NCBI RefSeq assembly: GCF_001949145.1
Contig: NW_019091371.1
Location: 932,734 to 950,483 of the forward strand
Direction: 5' to 3'
Length of the DNA stretch: 17,750 bases
From: Acanthaster planci
Lineage: Eukaryota > Echinodermata > Asteroidea > Valvatida > Acanthasteridae
Shown one piece after another: positions 1 to 10,004 of this stretch; positions within the stretch are counted from its first letter, which is position 1, and every line of letters begins with the position of its first letter. Below the pieces are notes generated by a model, which saw only the letters and a list, made by a program, of their open reading frames with translations, had not been told where the DNA came from and ran no database searches. Both the position numbers and the translations under genes were made by a program.

Positions 1-801
1 TTAGTACATGTAATAATATACATGGTAAGTACTTAATTGTGCACAGATTTGACAGAACTACACCATTAATCGCTACATGTATGTGCGCTGAATATTCATG
101 AACGTACATGTATGTACACACACACCCTTACATATGTATACTTGTAGGGTATTTCCTAGGCAAATGGCAACTGTATGGTGAAAATATGATCGCATTGGCA
201 GAAATATTTTACAGACTGACTGAGGCTTTTATGTACTTTCTTTCAAGTAAGATATTCCTGCATTATACAGCAGTCCTACATGTATTCAGAGATTTTATCA
301 GTGGTGTTCCTTCCCCCAACGTGGTGTAGACCTGTCCACATCAAACACGTACATTACTTTACTCCACCTACTGGTACTAGTATTGTGGACATTCCTTCAT
401 TCTTTTCCCTTTGGAACAGACACACCTTTACCACAAAAATGTCAATTCAACTGTTTCCAGAAAGGGAGTAACCTTGTTTAAACCAGACTTACATGTAACT
501 CATATGAGGTTCCCACAAGCTGTATTATTTGGGCCTCATCTGTTCAGGGGTCCACACAAGGTATGCAAAGTTGGTACACCATCAAGCATGCACACAAATA
601 CATGTACACCAAATGGGCAAGGCAGAAACTGTATGTTCCTTTGCTTGGCTGGTGGGGTACATGTATAAAGTTACCCCATTAGAACTTCTTGTGGAGAGAA
701 AAATGTGCCCCAATCTTTGCATGATTACTCAGTTGAAGAAGGCTGCATTAATATTCAAACTACTCATGACATGCAGTTTAAGGAAACAGAAAGTTACTTA
801 C
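1..801. other. Intron of GPKOW (left edge), no other feature recognised
   Basis: I see no exon on the minus strand that continues the KOW linker. The open frames on the plus strand have no recognisable content and overlap each other. The stretch is rich in ACATGTA words (near 75, 106, 277, 491, 599 and 658) and has a short CA run near 116-126. Confidence 0.5.
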
Positions 802-934
802 TTATGTCTTTTGAGAATCGCTTGTATTCCTCCTTCTCAACAATCGTCACATTATATTGACTGAGAGTTACTGCTTGGCCACTGAGTGCCAGCTTGATGA
901 CCAGACGAGCATTATCCTCATCTACTCCCTCAAT
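802..934 (-). CDS. GPKOW: GPKOW exon: second half of first KOW domain
   Basis: The exon encodes 44 residues beginning IEGVDEDNARLVIKLALSGQ and ending VEKEEYKRFSKDI, plus one base of the next codon. Joined to the preceding exon it gives LYGK-IEGVDEDNAR, equivalent to the human LYGKVEGLDPDN stretch, which settles the identification. The acceptor is TTGTAG at 935-940 with an upstream T-rich tract; the donor is GTAAGTA beginning at 801. The exon ends in phase 1. The downstream exons (linker and second KOW) were not found in 1-801 and presumably lie off the left edge. Confidence 0.9.
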
Positions 935-2401
935 CTACAACAAAGCAAGTTTTTAATAATAGTTAGCTGTTAGCATTGGAAGCAATGAAACTAGAGCTAC
1001 CCTGTCATTTAACACCATTTCTATTTTTCCTAAAAATTACACACAAAGTTCCAGGGTGTAAGTGGCCACTTAAAATTAAAGCTGAAAATAGCTAGCAAAG
1101 AGCTGAAACGTAAGTTTTACGTCAAAGTGTTTGTACCAGAGGACTTGATGTCAAAACTTCTCTCATTAACAAGGAAAATTCAGAGTATTTTTAAACTGAT
1201 GTATTCTAAAGCAGCTAAGAAATAACTTGAAAAAATATAAGCCATGAAAATTGACGGAAAATAATGAGAAAAGTTTGGCTCTCTTCATCCTTTTACCGTT
1301 TATAATCACTCTCCCTATACCAGCATATCTGCCAGGTCTTATACCTTTCAATCACAGACAATAATCTTTAAGTTTTGGTTGCATCAAAAACATGTAATGA
1401 GTACAATATGTTATATGTTCGTTGCAAAAGTAATATCTGACGGAGTTTTGACGACACTCGAGAATTTTGACAAAATATGCATAACATTCAAGAATGCTGA
1501 AAATGCTGTCATATGCAGTGCTTGAAAATTCCAAGTGCAATGGTCATATTGCCTCTTAGTTTGGAGATATCCCCGCTGAAAATGAAATTAAAATTAACAA
1601 TTATTAGTGAGAGCTATTTTTAATATCGAGATTATGGTTTTAATATGTGTAAATGTTATCACCTTTCATCACATATAAATCTGTGTAAAATAACAGCGGG
1701 GAGTATCATTCCCCAGTAACTTTTATTGGCCAGAATTTCAACAGGTTGTTCACATCCAAAAAATGCTGACGTTCGAGACTTCAATTCTGATTAAGTTGAA
1801 AGATGGGCATGGTCAGCATTGCTCCAGATATAAACCATGACTTCCCACATTTCATCAGACATTGGGAATTAATTCACTGCTGTTCACTTCAGGAAAAATA
1901 AACCCCCAAAGTTGAACTTTATCTAATGGTCCATATTTTGAGGAACTTGCCACTCCCTTTACTTGCATGTACATGTAAGGTTTAATGCTCTGAAAGGTGC
2001 AATGTTATCCATGCTTTCCAAGACAAGTGAGGGCACTGTTGTGGAGATGTTATCCTGGGAAGACATTTATTGATTGCATAGGTTTTGTATTAAAATGTGT
2101 TCCCAGAATTTACTTCCTGAAAACATTGCTGGGAAAACCACTGGTGTCCGCTTACCCAGTAAATTAGCAAAGAAGAGAAACTTTTGCCCAGCAACATTTT
2201 TGACATTTTTGTGTACATTTATAGACTTTCTTGTTTTGTTCATGAATATGAAAATACTCATTAGCATAAAATCTGAAAGACAGCAAAATACCCTTTGAAA
2301 TAGTGAAACAAAAGTTGAAAATATGGTTAACTGGAACACAAAGGTGCAACTGGGAAGGTCTGTAATAAAAAACAAAACATTGCACCTACCCTTTGAGTTG
2401 T
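935..2401. other. GPKOW intron, left part, no feature recognised
   Basis: AT-rich intronic sequence without coding resemblance. Open frames on both strands around 2067-2414 overlap and look like chance. Continues into the repeat-containing part of the same intron. Confidence 0.5.
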
Positions 2402-3431
2402 GGTAGGAAAGCATTTTTATTGTTTTAGCAATTCAATCATCTTGACTTGTGGCCTATGGGTCCAAATCCATTGGCCTCTGCAGGACATCAAGACCATCTC
2501 ACATACATGTACCAAGTTTGTAGCTAGTATGTCCAATTATCTTGCTTGCATTATGGTGAGAAAACTAGAGATCTACTTTTGAACCATTAAATGGCTTTGA
2601 CTTTTGACCATGGGGTCCAAAATCAAAAGGCCTCTGGGGGATGCCAAAAACAAACTCCAATCCAACTTCTAATTCAACATGTACAGCCTTTCTAAAGTTC
2701 CGGTGAGAAAAACATTTTGATTGCTTTAACCATTTAAATGACTTTGATCTTTGGGGTACAAAATCAGCTTCTACAAAACTTCAAGACCAGCCCACATACC
2801 AAATCTGAACTTTCTGTTAACCACTTGCTGCCGGGGGCAGTTATCAATGTTGATGACGCTGGTCCGGGATAATAATCATTTTTTTCTGTTTTCAAAATTC
2901 TTTAAAAATTCCTATCTTCATTTACTGGACACTTACAAACATGTAAAGGACTCTCTGGTGTCCACTCTAGCCTGAATGACAAAATCTATTGACACCTCAG
3001 TATTTCAGCCGGGCCTGCAGCCTTGTAAAAAGAGCCCAGATTGTGCGGTGTTATACAAGTTTCTTTTGTTCACGAACCTGGTTCAGTGCGCTGCTGATCT
3101 GTTTTCAATAGAGGCCAAATGAGCAAGCAGCAGTGCTGTGTGGCTCATCGCAGCGGTGTCGGAGCGCTTTTGTCCCCGGTGGTAATCCGCTGGCTCTCAA
3201 TGCCCCAAACCGTGGTATACTGTTTCCAAACAAGACTGGATTATCTCCACTTTTGAGAGTGACAAAATGTCGGTAATGCCCAGCAGCCTGGTCTTTTGTT
3301 CGGAGTACAGTCTTTTGTTACAAGGCCCCGTTCCCTTTGTCCAAGTTCAGAGACCCCGGCCATGCATATAAAACATATGTGTCCGGATCCGGAATCCCCG
3401 GCAGGAAGTGGTTAAGTCCTTCTCATGTTAA
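2402..3431. repeat. Degenerate tandem repeat, three ~150-bp units, split by a MITE
   Basis: Three diverged units begin with GGTAGGAAA or GGTGAGAAAA at 2402, 2555 and 2702. Each continues with a CTTTGA-type segment (GGCTTTGACTTTTGACC, GACTTTGATCTTTGG), GGGTC/TCCAAAATC, then a GGCCTCTG or CTTCAAGACC block. Spacings are 153 and 147 bp. The third unit runs to 2816, is interrupted by a MITE, and appears to resume at 3416 with CCTTCTCATGTTAAAGTAAG, comparable to the end of unit two; without the MITE it would be about 135 bp. Similar degenerate TGACTTTGACC-type repeats are common in marine invertebrate introns. Strand of origin and parent element are unknown. Confidence 0.6.
2817..3415. mobile_element. 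piggyBac-like MITE, copy 1, with TTAA duplications
   Basis: The element starts TTAA then CCACTTGCTGCCGGGG and ends CCCCGGCAGGAAGTGG then TTAA, so the ends are inverted repeats matching at 15 of 16 positions and flanked by the TTAA duplication typical of piggyBac-superfamily transposons. Including both TTAA tetramers it is 599 bp. It carries no coding capacity and so would need a transposase in trans. A second copy in the same orientation lies at 5056-5622, sharing long blocks such as TTTTGAGAGTGA and CAGCAGCCTGGTCTTTTG. It lies inside unit three of a degenerate tandem repeat. The superfamily assignment rests on TTAA, the TIR form and the neighbouring remnant. Confidence 0.8.
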
Positions 3432-3709
3432 AGTAAGAAACTTGCTGGCCAAATAGACAAAAAGCAAATAACACATGTTGCAATGATTTGAGTCAATGAC
3501 TAGATTCCGGTCACAATTTCTGGCTACCGAGTTCCTGATGGGAAAATGAATCGACTTGACTAGAGTCACAGTGAGCAAATGACTCATGTTATGAATATGG
3601 TATCCTAGATGTACAGTGGCCATGAAATTCTGTATATCTATACACTAGATTATTCTGTGTTCCACTTGTGCTCATGTATGTTAGTGTACTGAGCCGTGTT
3701 TGCCATCTC
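3432..3709. other. GPKOW intron between MITE copy 1 and the transposase remnant
   Basis: No coding or structural feature recognised. It may include untranslated sequence of the piggyBac-like remnant that follows, but no second terminal repeat is visible here. Confidence 0.4.
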
Positions 3710-4264
3710 ATGATGAATTCGGACAGTGATAATGATTATGAAATAGATTGTGATGATGAATCTGATCAAAATGAAACTTCAGAAATGCCCATGGAGAGAA
3801 GTGATTAGGATGAATCACAGGCCTGTGAAAGAAGTGATTCTCTGTCAGATGGAAGAACCACAACAGTTTCTTCTTCATATTCCAATACTTCAAGTGATGA
3901 TAATATTCTACCAGTAGCAGGTGGACCCAGAATGAGAGGCTAACCACATGATCATGGAGCTCGCACTAGAGGAGGATGTGGCCGTGGAGCTGCTCTCACT
4001 CCGGTTCATGGACAAGGAGGTTGCGATCGTAGTCAAATTAGAGCAGCATATCCAGCTCAAGCAGCACACAAAGGCAGAGCAGTTGGAGGAAGAAATCCTG
4101 TGCCTGCTGCCTCGCCACATAATTGGTCAAATGTTGCACAAAATCCACCAGATTTCATTTTCAGGGAAAATCCTGGTCTTTGCAATTGGTATGCTAAGCT
4201 TGCATACACAAGCAGGACAAGGTGGAGCATAAAATTGCATTTCATCACACCTTTGATTAATTAG
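3710..4264 (+). pseudogene. piggyBac-like transposase N-terminal remnant
   Basis: One plus-strand frame of 184 codons runs from ATGATG at 3710 to TAG at 4262, with in-frame stops TAG at 3806 and TAA at 3941. It encodes an acidic serine-rich start (MMNSDSDNDYEIDCDDES), then a Gly/Arg-rich tract (RTRGGCGRGA), then WSNVAQNPPDFIFRENPGLC. An acidic head, a basic G/R tract and a W...P...F...PGL segment resemble the region before the DDE domain of piggyBac/PGBD-type transposases. The catalytic DDD domain and the C-terminal zinc-binding region are absent. It sits antisense inside a GPKOW intron, between two MITEs with piggyBac-type ends, possibly from the same lineage. The family call is inference and could be wrong; that it is a decayed coding frame is clearer. 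Confidence 0.5.
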
Positions 4265-4307
4265 AGGAAATATCAGCAAGTCAACATTTTAGTCCGAGTC
4301 TTCTTAC

Positions 4308-4509
4308 CTTTCCATACAGGTTTTTGTGAGCTCCACTACAGACAAGTACTCCAACCCCCTTAGAAAACCTCTTGACTTCCTCTTCCTCTTTCTTATCCCC
4401 AGGTTTTACCTTCAAAGACCTCTTTCTCTCAAGCATATCTCCTGGTCTTCTGTCTGCTCCAAGGCCCTGACCCTTGGGACGCAAAACTGCCTCAATGGGC
4501 TTTACAACT
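4308..4509 (-). CDS. GPKOW: GPKOW exon: post-G-patch segment and start of first KOW
   Basis: One base completes a lysine codon, then 67 codons follow. They start VVKPIEAVLRPKGQGLGADR, pass through a basic/acidic linker containing GDKKEEEEVKRF, and end VGVLVCSGAHKNLYGK. The RPKGxGLGAD block after the G-patch is a GPKOW hallmark. The last part is the first half of KOW domain 1, with its V-x-V-x-SG-x-H-K-x-LYGK core. The acceptor is TTTTCTTGTAG at 4510-4520; the donor is GTAAGA at 4307-4302. The exon ends in phase 0, so the intron splits the KOW exactly after LYGK. The exon sits about 4.4 kb from the G-patch exon and only 43 bases from the end of a transposase remnant on the other strand. Confidence 0.92.
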
Positions 4510-5055
4510 CTACAAGAAAAACATTTTGACAAAACAAAAATTTTTTTCAGTTACACAGAATTTTAGAACTGGTGATCGTATTTTTGGGCTAATTGTGCTT
4601 TAATGTCAAACGGACCCTCAAATTTTATGTATCAACCAGTACACAACTCAACGCAGTGATGTTGGTTTTGTCAACTGCTTTACTTCACTCTGAAGGTACA
4701 TGTACACTTAACATTATAAATAACACTGATCAAGCTGGCTTAAACCCATTTTTGTAGGGGGTGCTGGGTTAGAGAAATATGTATTCCTGTCTATGAAAAA
4801 GTATATTCCACACTTGGAATATATATTCCATACTTTCACCACACCAAGGAGTTGGGGGTGGTGCAGCACCCATAGACTCATGTTTCTATCATGTCTATGG
4901 GCTTTACATGTTTTGCATGGGAGGGTACTGCCTGATGGAAGAAGTGTGTATCATCCAACCCATTACATCGCTCGATTGAGCACTGTTCCAAGACACTTTT
5001 TTCTCTGTTTGTCATTTCAAAACTTGAATCAACTCAGCTCTGTAACTCTACAAAG
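4510..5055. other. GPKOW intron with two short palindromic segments
   Basis: Non-coding. It contains the hairpin TATATTCCA-CACT-TGGAATATA at 4802-4823, overlapped by the perfect 16-bp palindrome at 4815-4830, and a separate 9-bp perfect stem CCCATAGAC/GTCTATGGG at 4869-4877 and 4893-4901. No gene is seen. Confidence 0.6.
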
Positions 5056-5622
5056 TTAACCACTTCATGCCGGGTCATTTTTCAATGTTGATGATGCTGG
5101 GCCGGCATGACTATCATTTTTTCCGTTTTCAAAATCCTTCAAAAATTCATCATGTCATTTAACGGTCGTTTATACCCGCACCAAATAATCTTTAGGCACT
5201 ACTCTAAGTTGACAGGTGACCTTCATTGATGCCTGAGTATTTCAGCCAGGCCTGCAGCCTTGTAAACAGAGCCCAGATTGTGCGGTGTTGTATAACTGTC
5301 TTTTGTTCACAAACCTGGCTCAGTGCACTACCGGCCTCTTTTCAATAGGGGCCAGATTAGCGTGCAGCGGTACTGTGTGGCTCATCACTGCGGTGGTGGA
5401 GCGCTTTTGTCCCTGGTGGTAATCCCCTCGCTCTCAATGCCCCAAACCCTGGTATACGGTTTCAAAACAAGGCTGGATTATTACCACTTTTGAGAGTGAA
5501 AAATGTCAGTAATACCCAGCAGCCTGGTCTTTTGTTCGGAGNNNNNNNNNNNNNNNNNNNNNNNNNNNNNNNNNNNAAACCATATGGCTCCGATTCCGGA
5601 GTCCCCGGCAGGACGTGGTTCA
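5056..5622. mobile_element. piggyBac-like MITE, copy 2, with assembly gap
   Basis: This is a second copy of the element at 2817-3415, in the same orientation. It starts TTAA then CCACTTCATGCCGGGT and ends TCCCCGGCAGGACGTGG then TTCA, so the right target-site duplicate has one substitution. Shared internal blocks include TTTCAATGTTGATGATGCTGG, CCTGCAGCCTTGTAAA and GAGCGCTTTTGTCCC. Thirty-five Ns lie at 5542-5576. The copy is 567 bp as assembled. It has no coding capacity. Confidence 0.78.
5542..5576. other. Assembly gap (35 N)
   Basis: Undetermined bases inside MITE copy 2. In copy 1 the matching interval (3306-3370) is 65 bases, so the gap is probably about 30 bases too short. Confidence 0.95.
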
Positions 5623-8600
5623 GACTTTTCTTTGTTTTCCATTTAAAACCCTGGAACATTTCAACATTTATATATGACATACATGTACAGTACAAAGTAC
5701 TGGCTGTACTTGCCAGTTTTTTGTGGTACAACTGATCTGTGAGCAAACAATAAGTAGTATGGTTAAATGCAGTAATACAAGTACATGTACATGTAACTAT
5801 ACAAACAACTACATTCAAATGAAAATCTGTCTGGTTTGATATACTGCAATGAGTTTATCAAAAACAAAATAATGTTTTTTTTTCTCAACAAGTACATATA
5901 ACTGTATCTACACCCTGCAAGTCACTACAAATTTTAGCTATGGAGGAAACCAGTGATATACAAATAATCAATGTTATGAGTGTAGTAGCAAGAATTATTA
6001 CAGGTATTTCATAGGACGACCGAGTGAAAGTTCTATTCCACAAGGCCAAGCAACATATAATTAAGACAGAACTATGTCATATTGCAGCAATGGTCCACAA
6101 AGAATCTGTGGCAACCAACCTCTCCAAGCATATAATGAAAATGACTAGCGCATAAAAAAAGAACATTAGTTATGCATGTCACTTGTTGATGGTTATTTCA
6201 GTATGTGTACTAGAAGCTGCTCAAGCAGGCTTTCGAGTGCTCTACTTGTACCCCAGCCAAAGAACTTCAAGGACTTTTTTCATGGAATGAAGAGTCGGAC
6301 AAAAACGGACAACAGTGGAAAATAATGCATTACATGGCATCATTGTATCCATTGCCTTTTAATGTTTGTTTCACCAAGTTTTTATTCGTATTTCTGAATA
6401 GTCCTTGTGGGGTGACAAAACTTTAGGAAATGTTCTCTCTGTTCTAAGGTTTACCAATACAAATGTTTGTAGCACATGACTCAGAGCCTTGAGTTTCCAA
6501 TATCTCCCACCAATATGGAATCAATTTTCTGTCAAGTTTGGTGTTTGATTAGTTTATTTGCATGTATCCAACATGCACTTAAGAACCACAGTGTCCATTG
6601 CAAACTACACGTACATGTACACGGACATGTGAATACACGACTGTGAACTGATCACCATTCTGATCTAACATCAAGCTACTTAGAGTGTTATAAAAGTGAG
6701 TGCAAAGAATATGAAAAAAAACTATTATCCAACCATGCCAGACCTATTATCTTGTGTGATATGAATATTACTTGCTTCTGCAAAGCCAAGAGCACTATGT
6801 ATACCTAAGGGTGTTCAAAGTCATGCATTTCATAGTCATTTGTGAACCAGTAAGTCTGCTGAGTTCCAACCAACGGAACTCTTTGGCTAGAAAAACTGCA
6901 GCCTTTCTTAGTCCAGCTCAGGGCTCATATGCCCATCTTTTTAGCTGATGTTTTCACCTGTTTTACGAGGAAAATTAAGGGTGACAAGGGAATTTTTTAA
7001 CATCAGTGATTAGTGGTCCCTGTCCCATGTAATTTTATTGTTCTGGGCCAATAAAAACCATTCTTGACATTGCAAGAATAAATCTCCAAATACAGATTTG
7101 TCCACAATATTCTCTTATACTTTATGGTTGAACTCGGAATAATCATACTTGTATTCGATACCAGCTCAAGTATAAAACAATCCCAATACCAAATTTCTGC
7201 ATCATCAAATTTACAAAAAGGTTCCATGCAGTTTGCAGTATGGATGTCACAGGTATTCAAAGGCTACTTATTTTTTAGGAAATCAGAATTATTTGCAGAC
7301 ATTCTATCAGGTTAGACGAGAAACAAATCAAATGATCCATTTTCAAAAATAGTTGATATGAAGCTGGTTTTCAAAGCAATGTTGTTTATGCATTTACATT
7401 TTAAGTACATGTATTGGGGTTTAAAATAACACACCATTTCTATCATGCACAATTTTTGGACAATTTTATTGTCATATCTTAAGAATTGATTGAAAAATAT
7501 TACAAAAACACAAAGATTACAATGAAGTATGGTCTCCAATAAAAAAATCACCTACTTTCTGAAAAAATATTGAATATCGATATACCAGCATTATTGTTTC
7601 AAATCAGCTTCTTTTCTCAGAGTATTAAAAAAGGTTTCTGCAATTCAAGTCACAAAAGTTGATCGATATCTACATGACTGCATGTATTTTCTGAATTCAT
7701 GAATCAATTTTGTGGTAGCAGTCACTGCCTTTGAAGCAATTTAGCAAATCAAGATTTTCCATGGAAGGGAGAATTCCAAGTTAAACATGCGGTGACTTAG
7801 GCTGAATCCTGAGGTATTGTAACAAGGTTTCTAAGGGACCAAGGGTTCCTCTATAATGAGCTCACTATCTCCCGGTCAGTGCATACCAATGTAATCATCA
7901 GACTACATGTCCATGTACATGTTGTCTGGTCAGGAATGCACACAATAGAACCAACTAATGTGCCGTAATCTCCCAGCACCACTCACTGGTAACTTAAAAA
8001 GACTTTGAAAGGAAACTTTCCAGGACATTTAGAATTACATGTGCATGCTTTGATCCCATATTAACAGGGTACACCATCTTCTGGCCCAGCCTACAATACT
8101 GAAGGTCATGGGCAAGAACTCTCGACCAGACTCTCTCATCTTTTTGGAGAAAGACTCTCTTTATCAATTTTTACCTTTAAAAAGGAAAACAAAAGAAACA
8201 ATAAGGACAAGCTAATTTAACCATTTGTCCATATCCATCACAGAGTTGCCAGAGCCATTTCACAAGTTTCACACTTTAAATTCTCACCCCTAGCCATGTG
8301 CCACAACTAAGCCTTTCGTGATATTGCTGTGTCTGGGGCTGGTTCAACCATGCCAGGAACCAGGGTTGAAAATTTTATCCAAGGAGTCAGACACTTTCCA
8401 AGTGTGACTGAGAATGTTCTGATTCATAGAGTGATACAGACAGTGGTGCCTTCACCTCATGGAAAACATCAGAGGATAAAAACTTGATGTCATTGCCACA
8501 ATTCAACTGAAAATACCATACACAGCAAATACTGTGCAGTTTGATTATGGCTCTGACTGAAATAAAGTCTGACCAGTCTGGCTCAGTAATGCCTGACCAG

Positions 8601-8893
8601 AAGTTGCCAAAAGTCAAATACGAGCAATACCTAATTAATCTGATTTTTTTGACATGAAAATCCACACAGGGTTATCCCTCCGTAACAAAAGCAGTTACCA
8701 CAAAGATGGCTGCCATGCACAACCTCAATAATGGCACTGTACTACACAATTAATTTTTTAGGAAGGAAGACTTCAATAACCGTCCCTTAGACATGTCATG
8801 CTCTCCATCTTGCCCACCAGCTACGTGTGACCAGCAAGTCACAAAAAAGGTAGCCATTAAGACAACCAACTACCAGAACATAAACAGTCTTAC
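5623..8893. other. Large GPKOW intron, 3.3 kb, no gene recognised
   Basis: AT-rich intron without coding resemblance on either strand. Open frames such as those at 7003-7260 and 8387-8665 on the minus strand have no recognisable motifs and no convincing splice context. ACATGTA words recur (near 5680, 5781, 6609, 7406). A short imperfect hairpin around AGACTACATGT...ACATGTTGTCT lies near 7900-7927. Confidence 0.5.
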
Positions 8894-9000
8894 TTCTTCA
8901 TCTTAGCACCAATTCCTTCGTGCTCCTTCCATCCCATTCCTCTGAGCATGGCCATCCCAAATTGCTCAATAGGGACCTGGTCATAATCAGCAGCAGATGC
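8894..9000 (-). CDS. GPKOW: GPKOW exon carrying the G-patch
   Basis: It encodes 35 residues beginning ASAADYDQVPIEQFG and continuing MAMLRGMGWKEHEGIG. This is the G-patch, with the conserved spaced glycines and the aromatic GMGW core. In this family the G-patch is the surface that binds the helicase DHX16/Prp2. The acceptor is TTTTTTACAG at 9001-9010, with a good polypyrimidine tract; the donor is GTAAGA at 8893-8888. The exon ends AA in phase 2, and the next exon supplies A to make a lysine, giving KMKK-VVKP across the junction, as in vertebrate GPKOW. Confidence 0.92.
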
Positions 9001-9354
9001 CTGTAAAAAAATTACTGACTGTATTAGGATATTTATTTGTAAATACTTGTACTACACAGTTTGCACGTTGCTTTTGTACAGTAAACATTTTCATCTATTG
9101 CGAACTGCATCACGGATCTACTTTTGAATTTGGACGAAATAAAAAGTGCTGTAAATATCAATTTTTATCTGCAACTTGCTGTATCTGTGATAAATGTTAG
9201 CACAAGAAAAGCATGCAAAGAAAAAAACACAAGTATTCAACAAGTATCAGTAATAGTTACAATTCCGTCTTAACTGAATAGCGGATATCTGCTAAATGTC
9301 TTAATCAAGACAAATGTGCTGTATACAAATAGTGACATAACCCAAGGCACTGAC
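9001..9354. other. GPKOW intron before the G-patch exon
   Basis: A 354-base intron bounded by GTCAGT (9354) and TTTTTTACAG (9001). Nothing else is recognised in it. Confidence 0.75.
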
Positions 9355-9494
9355 CTCATCAGGTCTGATAGAGACATCAAGTTTCTCATCAGTCTCAGTT
9401 CCCTCAGGGGCTCTGTTCTGCATCAGAAGAGGAATGGTCAAGTTGACATCTTCCCTATCACGCCCCTCCCACTCTTCATTATATTGAGCAGCAT
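9355..9494 (-). CDS. GPKOW: GPKOW exon between the VIPLI motif and the G-patch
   Basis: The exon completes an aspartate codon (G plus AT) and adds 46 codons, including AAQYNEEWEGRDRED, then LTIPLLMQNRAPEG, ending SIRPDE. The second IPL(L/M)-Q-(K/N) motif is also present in vertebrate GPKOW before the G-patch. The acceptor is CACCTTCAG at 9495-9503; the donor is GTCAGT at 9354-9349, a weaker but acceptable site. The exon ends in phase 0, matching the phase-0 start of the next exon. Introns on both sides are short (about 330-355 bases). Confidence 0.88.
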
Positions 9495-9823
9495 CTGAAG
9501 GTGTAAATGTACAATTCCTTTTAAAATGCTTTGCAAGTTCAGTACTCAGTGCACTGATACTAGAAAATTGACATTGACACTATAAATGCTAATCATTAAA
9601 CTGACAAAAGAATGATGGGACAAAAACCACTGAGTGTAAAATACCTGGAATAAATGCAAACCTTAAGTTATTATGGATTGAAAATCGATGGATGTAGATT
9701 AAGCTTCAGTGCATACCTTTACATGTACTTAAACATGATGTCTTAACCTGTTTGGGGAGCAAATCTTAAGAGGGTTGTGAAAATTTAAAAACACGAACAA
9801 AAGAAATTAAATACAACCAATAC
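9495..9823. other. GPKOW intron between the VIPLI and IPLL exons
   Basis: A 329-base intron bounded by GTATTG (9823) and CACCTTCAG (9495). No other feature is recognised apart from an ACATGTA word near 9720. Confidence 0.75.
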
Positions 9824-9999
9824 CTTGGATGATTTCTTTGATAGCATCATCATCAAGGTTGTCTGCAGAAGTATTTAAGATCTCGGACCTATCTTCTGCT
9901 GTCTTCCTTTCATCTGACTGTTGGCTTCCATGACTTCCATATGCATTACGCTTTATCAATGGAATCACAAGGGGTTTCTCCTTCTCTTTTGGCTTGTTA
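9824..9999 (-). CDS. GPKOW: GPKOW exon with the VIPLI motif (most upstream exon recognised)
   Basis: Reading the minus strand, this exon encodes SNKPKEKEKPLVIPLIKRNA followed by an acidic, polar stretch ending DDDAIKEIIQ. The K-x-LVIPLI motif matches the conserved segment after the N-terminal region of GPKOW. The donor at 9823 reads GTATTG and the exon ends in phase 1. The acceptor is ambiguous: CACAAG ends at 10005 and TACAG ends at 10000. I chose the second because CAG is the preferred acceptor and because human GPKOW has a serine at the matching place; the other choice would add YS in frame and start in phase 0. There is no upstream methionine in frame, so this is not the first coding exon. 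Confidence 0.85.
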
Positions 10000-10004
10000 C
10001 TGTA

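Larger units (their letters stand above)
802..10004 (-). other. GPKOW: GPKOW (Spp2-like splicing factor) gene, partial, five exons seen
   Basis: Five minus-strand exons join in frame to about 253 residues that follow the order of the metazoan GPKOW protein: VIPLI motif, second IPLL motif, G-patch, RPKGQGLGAD segment, first KOW domain. GPKOW is the animal homologue of yeast Spp2; the family binds the DEAH helicase DHX16/Prp2 through its G-patch and supports its action in the activated spliceosome in the nucleus, and its KOW domains contact RNA. Intron phases agree at all four junctions (phase 1, 0, 2, 0 in transcript order). The protein is incomplete at both ends: the N-terminal exon was not found, and the C-terminal part with the second KOW would lie left of position 1. 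Two introns are large (about 4.4 and 3.4 kb) and hold transposon remnants. No stop or frameshift is seen in any exon, so the gene looks functional. Confidence 0.9.

Noticed and set aside
2067-2414. Minus-strand open frame of 115 codons (and a plus-strand frame over it)
   Set aside because: Hydrophobic low-complexity product with no motif, inside a GPKOW intron, with frames open on both strands; best explained by chance in AT-rich DNA.
8387-8665. Minus-strand open frame of 92 codons in the large intron
   Set aside because: No recognisable domain, no splice sites consistent with GPKOW phases, and GPKOW protein order leaves no place for it.
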